Shown here: piece by piece, positions 40,212-49,442 of the stretch
How positions within the stretch are numbered: position 1 is the stretch's first letter
Layout: each line of letters begins with the position of its first letter
Assembly (NCBI GenBank): GCA_029268085.1
Contig: JAJUHD010000002.1
Location: 1-59,229 of the forward strand
Direction: 5' to 3'
From: Bacillota bacterium
GTDB lineage: Bacteria; Bacillota; Clostridia; Oscillospirales; Oscillospiraceae
Length of the DNA: 59,229 bases
The notes under the pieces: generated by a model
Told to the model about the DNA's origin: nothing
Seen by the model: the letters and a program-made list of their open reading frames with translations, nothing else
Databases searched by the model: none
Made by a program: the position numbers and the translations under genes

Positions 40212-41189
40212 ATGCCTACAAAAAACGATGTTCTCGCAGTGCTGGAATTTAGCCGCAACCGCTTTGTTTCAGGGCAGGAACTGGCAGAAACGCTTAATAT
40301 CTCCAGAACGGCAGTATGGAAGGCTGTGAAAAGTCTTGAGGAGGACGGTCATAGGATACTTGCCGTTACAAATAAGGGATATAGGCTTGATTCTGACAGC
40401 GACCTTCTGACCGAGGAGGGCGTTCGCGCAAATCTTCCGAATCAATATAAGAACCTCCCGATAACGGTCCTGAGCGTGACCGATTCGACAAATACGCAGG
40501 CTAAAAAACTCGCGGCAGACGCGGCTCCTCACGGTACAATATTGCTCGCGGAGGAGCAGACCGCTGGAAGAGGCAGGTATGGGAAGAGCTTCTTTTCGCC
40601 GCGCGGAGCGGGGCTTTACATGAGCGTCATTCTCAAACTGCATTCCGGTATTGCGGAACCGCAGATGATAACTGTCGCTGCGGCGCTGGCGGTTTGCCGC
40701 GCGATTGAAAAGCTGACTGATCTAAAACCGCTCATCAAGTGGGTAAACGATATTTATCTTGACGGCAAAAAGGTCTGCGGTATTCTGACGGAAGCAGTGA
40801 CGGATTTTGAGAGCGGCGGCATCGAGAGCATAATCGTCGGCGTCGGCGTAGACTGTACAACAAAAGAAGAAACTTTGCCTCCGGAGCTTCATGGCATCGT
40901 TGGCGCGCTCGGCGAGGGCGCTGTTTGCAGGAACCGTCTGGCTGCGGAGATCGCCGCGGGGATATTGGACAGCTTCAATGACCTCGGCGGAAGTGAAATC
41001 ATTGACGGATACAGAGCACGTTCGCTTATGCACGGAAAAGAAATTAGCTTCATGCGCAACGGTGAAATATTCCGCGCAAAAGTCACCGGAATAAGCGATT
41101 CCGGAGCGTTGCTAGTATGTTTGGATAACGGAACGGAATTCGAGCTTCAGAGCGGTGAAGTTACAATCGGAAGCATGGCGGGAAATTAA
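40212..41189 (+). CDS. birA: biotin-[acetyl-CoA-carboxylase] ligase / biotin repressor
   Basis: N-terminal HTH (GQELAETLNISRTAVWKAVKSLEEDGH) + ligase domain (AEEQTAGRGRYGKSFFSP). Confidence 0.94.
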   Translation: MPTKNDVLAVLEFSRNRFVSGQELAETLNISRTAVWKAVKSLEEDGHRILAVTNKGYRLDSDSDLLTEEGVRANLPNQYKNLPITVLSVTDSTNTQAKKLAADAAPHGTILLAEEQTAGRGRYGKSFFSPRGAGLYMSVILKLHSGIAEPQMITVAAALAVCRAIEKLTDLKPLIKWVNDIYLDGKKVCGILTEAVTDFESGGIESIIVGVGVDCTTKEETLPPELHGIVGALGEGAVCRNRLAAEIAAGILDSFNDLGGSEIIDGYRARSLMHGKEISFMRNGEIFRAKVTGISDSGALLVCLDNGTEFELQSGEVTIGSMAGN

Positions 41190-41204
41190 GGAGGCAAGAC
41201 TATT

Positions 41205-41765
41205 ATGCAAATGAAAAAATCGGATGTGAGGGGAATGGTGCTTTGCGGGTTGTTTGCCGCCCTGATAGCGGCGGGAGCTTTTATGAAAATACCGATCCCA
41301 TACGTTCCGTTCACGCTCCAGTTCCTTTTTACAAATCTCGCGGGGCTGCTGCTCGGGAAGAAAAAGGGACTTATCTCTGTATGCCTCTACATTTTCATAG
41401 GGCTTGCCGGTATTCCTGTGTTCACGCAGGGAGGAGGGCTCGGTTATATTTTTCAGCCGTCCTTCGGCTATATCATCGGCTTCGCTGTGGGAACATGGCT
41501 CGCAGGACTGATTGCGGAGCGCGGAGATACTATTAAGAGTTATATTTTAGCCGGTTTTGCAGACTTTGCCGCAGTTTTCGCGTTCGGTTTGGTATATTTC
41601 TATCTTATCATGAATTTTTATCTTCATAAGCCAATCGGAATATGGAAGACCTTGATGGTCGGCTTTTTCACCTTTGCTCCGGGCGATATTTTGATAGTGA
41701 TAGTCTGTGCCTTCATTGCAAAGAGGCTGTACCCGTTCATTAAAAAAAGCAATGCCGCAGTATAG
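41205..41765 (+). CDS. bioY: biotin transporter BioY
   Basis: IPIPYVPFTLQFLFTNLAGLLLGKKKGLISVCLYIFIGLAGIPVF. Confidence 0.94.
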   Translation: MQMKKSDVRGMVLCGLFAALIAAGAFMKIPIPYVPFTLQFLFTNLAGLLLGKKKGLISVCLYIFIGLAGIPVFTQGGGLGYIFQPSFGYIIGFAVGTWLAGLIAERGDTIKSYILAGFADFAAVFAFGLVYFYLIMNFYLHKPIGIWKTLMVGFFTFAPGDILIVIVCAFIAKRLYPFIKKSNAAV

Positions 41766-41823
41766 TTTATTGCATCTGCGCATCTCGGGGTATATAATTG
41801 TCGCCGATGAAAGGGTGATATAA

Positions 41824-43260
41824 ATGAATGATGCCAAGAAAGTATTTCATTATTTTGAAGAAATATCCCGCATCCCGCGCGAAAGCGGCGACGAGAAGGC
41901 AATAGCAGATTATCTGGTCGGCTTTGCAAAAGAGCGCGGACTCGAGGTTCACAGGGACGAACATAATAACGTTATAATAAAGAAGCCCGCAGCAGATCCG
42001 AACTGCACCTGCGCCCCTGTTATAATTCAGGGACATACAGACATGGTATATGTCCGCGATGAGAACTGCAAAAGAGCATATGAGGAAGGAATCGGGCTTA
42101 TATACAAGGACGGATGGATAACTGCCGACGGGACAACGCTGGGCGCCGATGACGGGCTCGCCGTTGCCTACGCTCTCGCGCTGCTTGACGGCGGCGATGG
42201 CATTATGCATCCCGCTATCGAAGCTGTGTTTACGTCAGGAGAGGAGATAGGGCTGGTAGGCGCAAGCTATCTCGATTATTCGCTTCTTAAGGGAAAATAT
42301 CTGATAAACATCGACACCGAAGAGGAAGGCACCTTCTTCACAAGCTGTGCGGGAGCCTTCAGGAACGAGCTGAAGATTCCGGTAGAGCGCGAAAGCACCT
42401 CAGGACTTTGTGCGCTGACCGTGAGGATTCACGGCCTTACCGGAGGCCATTCGGGCATTGAAATAAACGAAGGCAGGGGAAATGCTTTATCACTTATGGC
42501 ACGCATTCTATCCGCGCTCGGTTCAGACGTACACATTTTCTCGCTCACTTCAACAGGCAAAACAAACGCGATATCCAACAATGCGCAGGCGGAGCTATAC
42601 GTTTCCGAAGAAAAGCTCATGGCGGTCGAAAGCCTTATCAGAGACATGGAGAACAATTTCAGGCACGAGCTAGGGGACAGGGATACTGTTATCATAGACA
42701 TTATGCGCGGAGAAAAGCGCACAGCCGCCTGTTATAGCGAGAACAGCCGTAAGAAAACCGTCGCGGCGCTCTCGCTTCTGCCCTGCGGCGTCATCAGGAT
42801 GAGCTTTGACGTGCCGGGGCTTGTTGAAACATCGGCAAATCCGGCGTTTCTTGAGCAGGGGGAAAACGAACTGCGTATTTTTTCGACTTCACGCAGCTCG
42901 GTCGGCAGCCGCAAGATTGAGATGAAGACAAAGTATGCAGCGATCGCCGACCTCTGCGGAGGAGAGAGCGTGTGCGGAGCCGATTATCCTCAGTGGGAGT
43001 TCAAGGCTGATTCGCCATTGCGTGAGCTTGCTTTAAAAAGCTACAAGGAGCTTTTCGATAAAGAAGCGAAGACCTGCGCTATACACGCGGGGCTCGAGTG
43101 CGGATACTTTGATGAGAGACTTGAAGGAGTAGACATAATATCCTACGGTCCTATCATGCAGGACGTCCACACACCCAGAGAAAAAACGAACGTGGCTTCA
43201 ATTGAGAGAACATGGGCTCTTACGCTGAATATACTGGAAAATCTGGCTAATCAGAGATGA
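41824..43260 (+). CDS. pepD: aminoacyl-histidine dipeptidase (M20)
   Basis: VFHYFEEISRIPRESGDEKAIADYL... GHTDMV... LGADDGLAVAYALALL. Confidence 0.93.
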   Translation: MNDAKKVFHYFEEISRIPRESGDEKAIADYLVGFAKERGLEVHRDEHNNVIIKKPAADPNCTCAPVIIQGHTDMVYVRDENCKRAYEEGIGLIYKDGWITADGTTLGADDGLAVAYALALLDGGDGIMHPAIEAVFTSGEEIGLVGASYLDYSLLKGKYLINIDTEEEGTFFTSCAGAFRNELKIPVERESTSGLCALTVRIHGLTGGHSGIEINEGRGNALSLMARILSALGSDVHIFSLTSTGKTNAISNNAQAELYVSEEKLMAVESLIRDMENNFRHELGDRDTVIIDIMRGEKRTAACYSENSRKKTVAALSLLPCGVIRMSFDVPGLVETSANPAFLEQGENELRIFSTSRSSVGSRKIEMKTKYAAIADLCGGESVCGADYPQWEFKADSPLRELALKSYKELFDKEAKTCAIHAGLECGYFDERLEGVDIISYGPIMQDVHTPREKTNVASIERTWALTLNILENLANQR

Positions 43261-43276
43261 GGTTTCAAATCATAAA

Positions 43277-43311
43277 GCAGGGACAGGGTATTGGATCAAC
43301 CCTGTCCCTGC
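43277..43311. terminator. bidirectional terminator
   Basis: GCAGGGACAGGGT/ACCCTGTCCCTGC. Confidence 0.8.
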
Positions 43312-43334
43312 ATGCTTTTAAGGTTAACATAACG

Positions 43335-45038
43335 TTATGGCGTGATGTACCTCATAATCTTGTGAGGTTCGCCCTGCGCCATAATTTCTCCGTTCTCCAC
43401 ATAGACAAGCCTGTCGCAGCCGCGCATCGCACTCTCCCGGTGAGAGATGGAGATGACTGTTCTGCCTGCGGAGACGTTTTGCAGCGCAGACATGATGCGT
43501 TCTTCGGTAGCGCAATCTAGATTTGCCGTTATTTCGTCCAGCAGAAGTATTTTTGGATTAGCAGCAACTGCTCTCGCAATAGAAAACAGCTGGCATTGTC
43601 CCCATGAAAACATATTGCTTCCGGTGATAATTGTACTATAGCCATGAGGAAGGGCACGGATGCTTTCGGCGAGCCCGACAGACTCACATACCTCAGCGAC
43701 TCTCTCCGGCGTTATAGATGGGTCACCCAGACTCACCTGATCGGCGACTGTACCGGGCACGAAACGGAAATCCTGTTCGACATAGCCGAAGATGCATCTC
43801 TTAATACTCTCCGGTATCCTGTGCGCTTCAAAGCCTCCTATAAGAACGTGCCCGCCAGTCGGTTTCAGCAGCCCCATGATCAGTCCGAACAGCGTCGTTT
43901 TCCCAACGCCTGTCCGTCCGGCGATGGTGACGTTTTCGCCGGAAGAAATACGCAAGTTCATGTTCTTCAGGACAGGTATATCCTCTTGGTATGAGAAGCT
44001 CAGATTTTCAAAGGCTAGCGCCAATTCGCGGCAGCCTTCAATGACCGCATCAGCCGTGATGCTCTCATCCTTTTCGTCCTCCTCTAGCGCAAAAAACGCG
44101 TCGATTCGGTTTATACCTGAAAGCCCTTGCTGGATGTTCTGGATTTCCATACCCAAAGACTCAATCGGTACAAGCAGGGAAGAAATAAGATCAATCGTCG
44201 CAGCGACCATGCCGACGGATATGCCGATAACGCCGATTTGCTCGGCAGACAAAATCACGACGATCGAAATAACGGCTGCACGGATAAGCTGGATTATCGG
44301 AGCGTAGCAGGAGTCATAGATTATAACTTTTCCTTTCGTTTTATAGTTCTCTTCGAGCTCGGTACAATATCGATCTTCCATCCAGCGTTCTTTGGAAAAG
44401 AGCTTTATCATAAGAATGTTTTTGACACTCTCCGCGATATGACCGTTGACCTTTCCCAGCTGTGCCAGATTCTTTGTCTGTGCGTCAAGCATTCTAGTTC
44501 TGAAAAATCTGGTTATCAGAAATACGATAGGGATTAGACAGAGCGCTACAACAGCGAGACGGATAGAGAAAATCCATATTGAAACGATGATGCCGACAAG
44601 CTTAAGGCTATCGACCGCCATACTTACAAGCCCGTCCGAAAACAGTACATCGACGTTTCCGACGTCTGTTATAATCCGCGATGAAACCGAGCCTGCCGAG
44701 TTTTGCTTGAAGAAACCGGAGGGCAGCGATGAAAGCTTCTTCATCATTTCAAAGCGAATTACATGTATTGTGCGCTGCCCTAGAAAAGTCAAAAGCCAGC
44801 CCTTGAGGAAATCCAGTCCGCCGATAAGGATTGTGATGATAAGGTAGAGAATCGCGGGTCTGATGAGTCCGGCCGTCTGCCTGTTAGAAAGGTATTTATC
44901 GATAATAACCTTCATGATCTGCGGAGGCGCGAGCGCTGCCAGAACGCTCAGAATGGCAGTTATACAAAGCGCGAGAGTCAGTGCCCGGTTTTGGGAAACA
45001 ACAGTTTTAACGCAGCTTCCAACGCTTTTATTCTTCAT
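43335..45038 (-). CDS. ABC exporter, TMD-NBD fusion subunit
   Basis: ABC TMD followed by GRTGVGKTTLFGLIMG Walker A, LLLDEITANLD. Confidence 0.92.
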   Translation of the reverse strand: MKNKSVGSCVKTVVSQNRALTLALCITAILSVLAALAPPQIMKVIIDKYLSNRQTAGLIRPAILYLIITILIGGLDFLKGWLLTFLGQRTIHVIRFEMMKKLSSLPSGFFKQNSAGSVSSRIITDVGNVDVLFSDGLVSMAVDSLKLVGIIVSIWIFSIRLAVVALCLIPIVFLITRFFRTRMLDAQTKNLAQLGKVNGHIAESVKNILMIKLFSKERWMEDRYCTELEENYKTKGKVIIYDSCYAPIIQLIRAAVISIVVILSAEQIGVIGISVGMVAATIDLISSLLVPIESLGMEIQNIQQGLSGINRIDAFFALEEDEKDESITADAVIEGCRELALAFENLSFSYQEDIPVLKNMNLRISSGENVTIAGRTGVGKTTLFGLIMGLLKPTGGHVLIGGFEAHRIPESIKRCIFGYVEQDFRFVPGTVADQVSLGDPSITPERVAEVCESVGLAESIRALPHGYSTIITGSNMFSWGQCQLFSIARAVAANPKILLLDEITANLDCATEERIMSALQNVSAGRTVISISHRESAMRGCDRLVYVENGEIMAQGEPHKIMRYITP

Positions 45039-46764
45039 TCTTCAGTCCTCCATTCCGGGACTCCCATAGCTTTCTATAGGATTTGTTTCCCTTTAGAAGC
45101 TCATTGTGCGTGGAAAAAACTGCCCTGCCGTTTTCTAAAAAGAGCACTTTTTCAGTCAAGGGAAAGATGGAAAGCCTGTGCGAAATGAGAACGATTATCC
45201 GGTCGGGGAAGCTATCTCTGATATTATCGATAATTCGGTTCTCAGTTTCCATATCCACGGCAGAGAAAGGATCGTCGAGAACCATAAGGCTGCTTTTTCT
45301 GTAAAGAGCGCGGGCAAGCGCAATGCGGGCACGCTGGCCGCCCGAGAGCCTGACACCGCCCGAACCGACAAGCGTTTTTTCACCGTCCGGCATGGATTTG
45401 AGGTCCTCGTCGAAGCAAACGAGCCGGAGTATTCCGGAAACATCTCCGCCGTCCCCAAGCGTTATGTTCTCATAAATAGTATCAGTGAGAAGCTGAGGAT
45501 CGTGTCCCATGTAGGCAATCGCTAAACTACGCTCAAAAGGGCTATATTCGCGGAGTTCCTTTCCGCATAGACAAATTTCTCCGCGGTAGGGATACAGCCC
45601 CGTCAGCGCCAGCCCAAGCGCTGTTTTGCCGCTTGCAACCTCACCGGTAACCCCGATAATATCTCCGGCCTTTGCGTCGAGATTAAGACCGCCGAAGCTC
45701 TCCGCCTGTGCGCCGGGGTATGAGAAGGAAAGTTCGCGGCAGACAAGGCTTGCGTTTTTTGCTTCGGCTTTAACAGTTTCATCGGGCAGGCTGTACTCTT
45801 TGAAGCCGGGGCTTATTCTTTCCCACGAGACAGCCGCCTTCTGATAAGTATTGAAAAGCTTTGCCGCCTTGCTTGCCTTTGTTGCTAGAGAAAGAAAAAT
45901 CGTAATATATGCCGTAAAGTCTCCGATCGACCAAACGCCGGAAACAACGGACCTGCCGCCGAAATACAGAACGCCAACGATGCCGAGCAGCGATATCGCG
46001 TTATAGACCGGCTGCATAGAGTTCTCGAGCACATCGGCCTTAACAGCGCGCGTTTCAAGTTCTTGCAGTTCCTTTTCGTACTCCGCGTTTTTCTTTTCGG
46101 AGGCACTGTTGACGCGATACAAAAGGGAATTTTCGATATTTGAAAGCGTAAGCTCCGAGACAACACCATTCTGCGTACGGTAAAGCTTGGTGTTGCGTTC
46201 TATGACGGCCTTGAGCTTTTCGGCAATAAATATGGCGACAGGTATGAAGACGCAGGAAATGAGTGTCGTTTTAATGTCATAGGCAAACATTGTGATAAAA
46301 TATGAGAGCATCAGCACACCGGTGTCGAATACCTCGGTTAAGACCTTCCTCATGCCCTCTACGCAGATATCCACATCACCGACAGCCTTGTTCATAAGGT
46401 CTCCGGCTGAAACATTGGAGAGCACGGTAATGTCTTGGAACATAAAACTGTTATAGAGCATACGACGCATGACGGATCCTGTACGGTTTGCGAAAAGCCG
46501 GACGAAATAGCGTTTTAAGGCTCGCATAAACTGAATTGCGCATACGATGCCGACGAATATAAAAGCCTGCCTCAAAACAGCGGAAACAGAAAGCCTGTTA
46601 ACGACGGTGTCGATCAGCCTGCCTTGCAGAACCGCCGCAAACGACATGCTGCCGTTAAACAGTATGCCCGTGACCGTGACGGCAACAAGAACCTTCCACT
46701 CACGTTTCAGATAGCTTTTCAGCTTCTGGGGCTCGCGAACAGGTGACAGATCAAGCTTGAACAA
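45028..46764 (-). CDS. ABC exporter, TMD-NBD fusion subunit (partner)
   Basis: GEVASGKTALGLALTG Walker A, LSGGQRARIALARALYRKSSLMVLDDPFSAVD. Confidence 0.92.
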   Translation of the reverse strand: MFKLDLSPVREPQKLKSYLKREWKVLVAVTVTGILFNGSMSFAAVLQGRLIDTVVNRLSVSAVLRQAFIFVGIVCAIQFMRALKRYFVRLFANRTGSVMRRMLYNSFMFQDITVLSNVSAGDLMNKAVGDVDICVEGMRKVLTEVFDTGVLMLSYFITMFAYDIKTTLISCVFIPVAIFIAEKLKAVIERNTKLYRTQNGVVSELTLSNIENSLLYRVNSASEKKNAEYEKELQELETRAVKADVLENSMQPVYNAISLLGIVGVLYFGGRSVVSGVWSIGDFTAYITIFLSLATKASKAAKLFNTYQKAAVSWERISPGFKEYSLPDETVKAEAKNASLVCRELSFSYPGAQAESFGGLNLDAKAGDIIGVTGEVASGKTALGLALTGLYPYRGEICLCGKELREYSPFERSLAIAYMGHDPQLLTDTIYENITLGDGGDVSGILRLVCFDEDLKSMPDGEKTLVGSGGVRLSGGQRARIALARALYRKSSLMVLDDPFSAVDMETENRIIDNIRDSFPDRIIVLISHRLSIFPLTEKVLFLENGRAVFSTHNELLKGNKSYRKLWESRNGGLKNEE

Positions 46765-46767
46765 GCG

Positions 46768-47223
46768 CTATTCCTCCCTTGAAACGATATTTGAAAATCC
46801 GAGCTTGCGAGAAGCCTTACCTTTGAGATAAAGCTCATCGAGAACATCGAGGAACACCTTGAACCTGTATTCATCTACGTCTTTGGTCAGCCATTCGTAG
46901 AATTCGGCTTCAATTTCGGTTTTAGAGTTTTTGACTATCTCAGCAAGCTCGGTCGAATAAATCATTTTGCCCCTCGCATCTGCCTCATTCGGCAGTATCC
47001 TTATAAAACCCTTTTTTTCAAGGTTTTTTGCCCGCCTTGCGACAGCCGCTTTGTCCTGCTTGAGCACATCGGCAATTTGAGCCTGAGAAGTGCCCTGATG
47101 GTGCCGGACGAAATGTATGAATTCATATTCCGAGGGTCCGAGTCCGATGTTTCCGAGGCGGCCGGTCGTAAATTGCTGAGCTAATCTTTCGATTTTTGTA
47201 ATCTTTCGTTCCGTCCTGTCCAT
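46768..47223 (-). CDS. MarR family transcriptional regulator
   Basis: winged helix: GTSQAQIADVLKQDKAAVARRAKNLEKKGFIRILPNEADARGKMIYST. Confidence 0.9.
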   Translation of the reverse strand: MDRTERKITKIERLAQQFTTGRLGNIGLGPSEYEFIHFVRHHQGTSQAQIADVLKQDKAAVARRAKNLEKKGFIRILPNEADARGKMIYSTELAEIVKNSKTEIEAEFYEWLTKDVDEYRFKVFLDVLDELYLKGKASRKLGFSNIVSREE

Positions 47224-47235
47224 AATACGCCTCCC

Positions 47236-47261
47236 AAATTAGTTGTATTATCAACTAATTT
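47236..47261. promoter_or_regulatory. probable MarR operator
   Basis: Perfect 10-bp inverted repeat AAATTAGTTG-tattat-CAACTAATTT, 13 bp upstream of the marR start. Confidence 0.75.
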
Positions 47262-47531
47262 ATACGGGAGAAATATTGCTCTGTCAATAAAAAGGCTAAG
47301 GTATGCGGGCTTATTTATAAAATTGCAGTTAGCATTTATAAGAAATGTCGTTTGCAAAATAGCCGGTGATTTACATAAAAAAATAAAAACATATTGAAAA
47401 AGGCTGTCCTTCTTGAAAAAAATGTGTTACAATAACAAATTGTCGGACTATGCGTATATGCTATAACACAGCTTATCCCGCTTAATATAATAATCGCAGG
47501 AACATCCTTTTTTCTTATAACACCGAAAGGA

Positions 47532-48518
47532 ATGGTTTTTTTAATGGGCTATGTTGTCATGGATATGGAATGGAACCAGGCCATGTCCTCACAATCTGCC
47601 GTCTTCAATAGGCTTCCGATTCGCTTGAGAGGGGAAATAATCCAGATCGGTGCAGTCAAGCTTACGGATGACTTTTTACCGGGCGACGAATTTCAGATCG
47701 ACGTTAAACCGATATATTTTAAGCGTATGCACTACAAAGTCGAGAAGCTTACAGGCTTTGACAAAGAACGCCTTGAAGGAGGAGTAGGCTTTAAAGAGGC
47801 CTTCAGGAAGTTTCGCGAATGGTGCGGAGAAAATTGCACTTTCCTCACATGGGGCAGCGACGATAAATCGATAATGGAACAGAACATTATAATTCATGAC
47901 CTTGACTGGGATTGGATTGACAGATGGGTGAACCTGCAGGTCATATATAACATGCAGACGCAGGCGGGGCGTAACCAAACGGGGCTTACAACCGCGATGG
48001 AGTATTTCGGCATTGAGCAGACCCGTATCGCGCACGATGCGCTGGGAGATGCCTACAACACCGCTCTTGTGTGTTCGAAGCTCGACCTGGAGGAGGGGCT
48101 GAAGCATTACGATTCGGCTTCCAAGGTTCTTGCTACGCGGCTCAGCGGAGCGCAGGAAGATGGCAAACCGGCCGATGCGGTTGAGCATAGGGCTTTTACG
48201 GGCTATATTGAAAGAACGCAGGCTTTCTCAGACAAAAATATCTCGTCTCCGGTCTGCCCGGAATGCGCGGAGCCACTCAAGTGCGGCCGCTGGGTGAATC
48301 AGGGCGACAAGAGGTATATGTCGCTCTGCGAATGCAAGACTCACGGCAACTTTCTTGTCCGGCTCAAATTTCGTACCGCGGAGGACGATACGTGGACGGT
48401 CAACCGTATTATGTACAGAGCGGATCCCGATATGGAGCAGTATTATCTCGCAAAGGCGCATCCGCCAAGACGCCGCCGTACGCGCAGGAAGAAAAAGAGA
48501 GCCGTGTTTCCCTCTTGA
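47532..48518 (+). CDS. DEDD 3'-5' exonuclease (KapD-like) with C-terminal Cys cluster
   Basis: YVVMDMEWNQ... IQIGAVKL... RIAHDALGDAYNTALV exonuclease motifs; CPECAEPLKCGRW.. CECKTHG. Confidence 0.85.
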   Translation: MVFLMGYVVMDMEWNQAMSSQSAVFNRLPIRLRGEIIQIGAVKLTDDFLPGDEFQIDVKPIYFKRMHYKVEKLTGFDKERLEGGVGFKEAFRKFREWCGENCTFLTWGSDDKSIMEQNIIIHDLDWDWIDRWVNLQVIYNMQTQAGRNQTGLTTAMEYFGIEQTRIAHDALGDAYNTALVCSKLDLEEGLKHYDSASKVLATRLSGAQEDGKPADAVEHRAFTGYIERTQAFSDKNISSPVCPECAEPLKCGRWVNQGDKRYMSLCECKTHGNFLVRLKFRTAEDDTWTVNRIMYRADPDMEQYYLAKAHPPRRRRTRRKKKRAVFPS

Positions 48519-48604
48519 AGCATAGCCTGACGGCATAAAGCGTTCTTCGCCCGACGCTGTTACAGCGTTGGCTTATCGTTTCGTCAAATTCATTGGAGGT
48601 AATA

Positions 48605-49432
48605 ATGTCACTTTTAATTGCAGCAATTTTAGGCTTGGTTCAGGGCCTCGCCGAATTTCTGCCGATTTCAAGCTCTGGACACCTTTCCGTTCTCCAGAAC
48701 CTGTTTGGTATGAAAGAGGCCGACACCTTGTTCGACGTGCTTCTGCACTTTGCGACGCTCATCTCGATCTGCGCCGCCTACTGGCAGGACATTGCTGACA
48801 TGGTAAAGGAAGTTATAGGCTTTTTCAAAGATATCAACCATCCCAAACCGGAAGAGGGCGATCCGAAGCCCGCGCGTCGTCTTGTATTTATGATAGCAAT
48901 AGCGACGCTCCCGCTTCTTGTCGTCCTGCCGGTCAAGGATTATATAGATAAGCTCAATAACAGCACCTATTTCATCGGTGCCGCGTTAATTATTACAGGC
49001 GCGATACTTTATCTTTCAGACAGAATGCAGAACGGCAGAAAGACTGAAAAGAATATGACAGTCATAGACGCCGTTAAGATCGGTGCCGCACAGGCGATAG
49101 CGACCGTGCCCGGCATATCCCGTTCGGGAGCGACGATCACCGCGGGCATGGCAACAGGCCTCAACCGCAATTTTGCGGTCAAATTTTCTTTTCTAATGTC
49201 GCTGCCGGCAGTTCTCGGCGCAACGCTCGTAAAGCTCTATGACGCGATAAACGACGGAGTTGACGTCTCGAACTTTCCCGCATATTTGCTGGGAATGGCG
49301 ATTGCAGGTATTACCGGATTCTTTGCAATAAGAATTATAAAAAAGCTTACCCAGAAGGGCAAATTCGGACTGTTCTGCTGGTATTGCTTTTTTGCGGGCA
49401 TCCTGACTATCGTTCTTACGATTATTCTTTGA
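48605..49432 (+). CDS. uppP: undecaprenyl-diphosphate phosphatase
   Basis: LGLVQGLAEFLPISSSGHLSVLQ... PGISRSGATITAGMATG. Confidence 0.95.
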   Translation: MSLLIAAILGLVQGLAEFLPISSSGHLSVLQNLFGMKEADTLFDVLLHFATLISICAAYWQDIADMVKEVIGFFKDINHPKPEEGDPKPARRLVFMIAIATLPLLVVLPVKDYIDKLNNSTYFIGAALIITGAILYLSDRMQNGRKTEKNMTVIDAVKIGAAQAIATVPGISRSGATITAGMATGLNRNFAVKFSFLMSLPAVLGATLVKLYDAINDGVDVSNFPAYLLGMAIAGITGFFAIRIIKKLTQKGKFGLFCWYCFFAGILTIVLTIIL

Positions 49433-49442
49433 TACGGAGTGA

